From: Actinomycetota bacterium
GTDB taxonomy: Bacteria; Actinomycetota; Actinomycetes; S36-B12; UBA10799
Assembly: GCA_030837395.1 (NCBI GenBank)
Contig: JAUPKO010000710.1
Coordinates: 1-5,173 of the forward strand
DNA: 5,173 bases
Direction: 5' to 3'
Part shown: one piece after another, positions 4,800 through 5,173 of the stretch
How positions within the stretch are numbered: position 1 is the first letter of the stretch
Layout: every line of letters starts with the position of its first letter
Position numbers and translations under genes: made by a program
Notes under the pieces: generated by a model
Database searches by the model: none
Told to the model about the DNA's origin: nothing
What the model saw: only the letters and a program-made list of their open reading frames with translations

Positions 4800-5173
4800 T
4801 CAACTCTCCGGCAGCGGGCGCGGTGGAACCGGCGCGGGCCCCGGGCGGCCAGCGAGTGCGGCTGCGACTCGGTCGGCGTGTTGGTGGCTGTTCTCGATGA
4901 ACACCTCGAACCTCTCCTGGGTGCCCGCGCTGGCGGTACCCACCACGTAGATGCCCGGCACGTTGGACTCCATGGTGGCGTCGTCCAGGGCTGGCGCACC
5001 GTTGGCCCCGGTCGTCGTGATGCCGGCGAGGTCGAAGATCGCGCGATCCTGCGTGTAACCGATCTGCAGCAGCACGTCGTCGACGTCGACGGTTGCGGTG
5101 GGGTGTTGCCGCCCGTCGGCCAACGCCGCAGGCTCGGGCTGCGGCGCTGCGGCTCGTTCGGCCAGCGTCACCC
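4800..5173 (-). CDS. C-terminal part of a YpdA / thioredoxin-reductase-like FAD-NAD(P) oxidoreductase (5' partial)
   Basis: The frame is open from the right edge to a TGA at 4802-4800, showing about 124 residues. DVDDVLLQIGYTQD followed by FDLAGI and then the segment TMESNVPGIYVVGTASAG is the C-terminal FAD-binding part of the two-dinucleotide-fold flavoproteins, where the 'VPGIYVVG' strand carries the aspartate/glycine contacts to FAD. The next stretch, FEVFIENSHQHADRVAAALAG, resembles the 'FIENGRHH' ending of YpdA-like (bacillithiol-reductase-type) and related NAD(P)-binding proteins rather than classic thioredoxin reductases. A GTG at 5171-5169 is probably an internal valine codon, because the fragment lacks both dinucleotide-binding motifs (GxGxxG), which must lie outside. 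The tail after the last helix is Pro/Arg-rich and variable. It is the upstream neighbour of the 7-TM gene on the same strand, 88 bp away. The substrate is unknown. Confidence 0.8.
   Translation of the reverse strand, partial: VTLAERAAAPQPEPAALADGRQHPTATVDVDDVLLQIGYTQDRAIFDLAGITTTGANGAPALDDATMESNVPGIYVVGTASAGTQERFEVFIENSHQHADRVAAALAGRPGPAPVPPRPLPES

Overview
This is GC-rich DNA with strong G/C third-position bias, most consistent with an actinobacterium (Actinomycetota). Three things point that way. One gene is a LolA-like secreted protein with the layout usual in actinobacteria. Candidate -10 elements lie exactly seven bases before start codons that lack Shine-Dalgarno sequences, as in leaderless transcripts. 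Codon use is high-GC throughout. I cannot name a genus.

Layout, left to right. (1) The C-terminal tail of a CrtI / retinol-saturase-type FAD oxidoreductase on the + strand, ending at 222. (2) Convergent with it and overlapping by 20 bp, a gene of a conserved uncharacterised family on the - strand (203-1179), split by an apparent one-base loss in a G run near 700-703. (3) A divergent intergenic region of 215 bp. (4) A secreted LolA/DUF2092-type protein on the + strand (1395-2516). (5) About 300 bp without a convincing gene, holding two copies of a 7-base arm that can each pair with one partner. (6) An orphan sugar-binding-type periplasmic binding protein on the + strand (2816-3697) with no signal peptide and no transporter beside it. 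(7) A 153-bp convergent spacer full of inverted and direct repeats, probably a two-way terminator. (8) On the - strand, a predicted 7-TM membrane protein with a lipobox (3851-4711), expressed from a probable leaderless promoter covered by a perfect 17-bp dyad. (9) Upstream of it on the same strand, the C-terminal part of a YpdA / thioredoxin-reductase-like flavoprotein that runs off the window (4800-5173).

The genes do not form an obvious single pathway. The two end fragments are both flavin oxidoreductases but of different families. The middle genes look like separate transcription units, each with its own start signals. No RNA gene, CRISPR array, insertion sequence or phage element was seen. 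The points most worth following are the 7-TM protein with its dyad operator, the signal-less binding protein, the frameshifted gene and the repeated leaderless promoter geometry.
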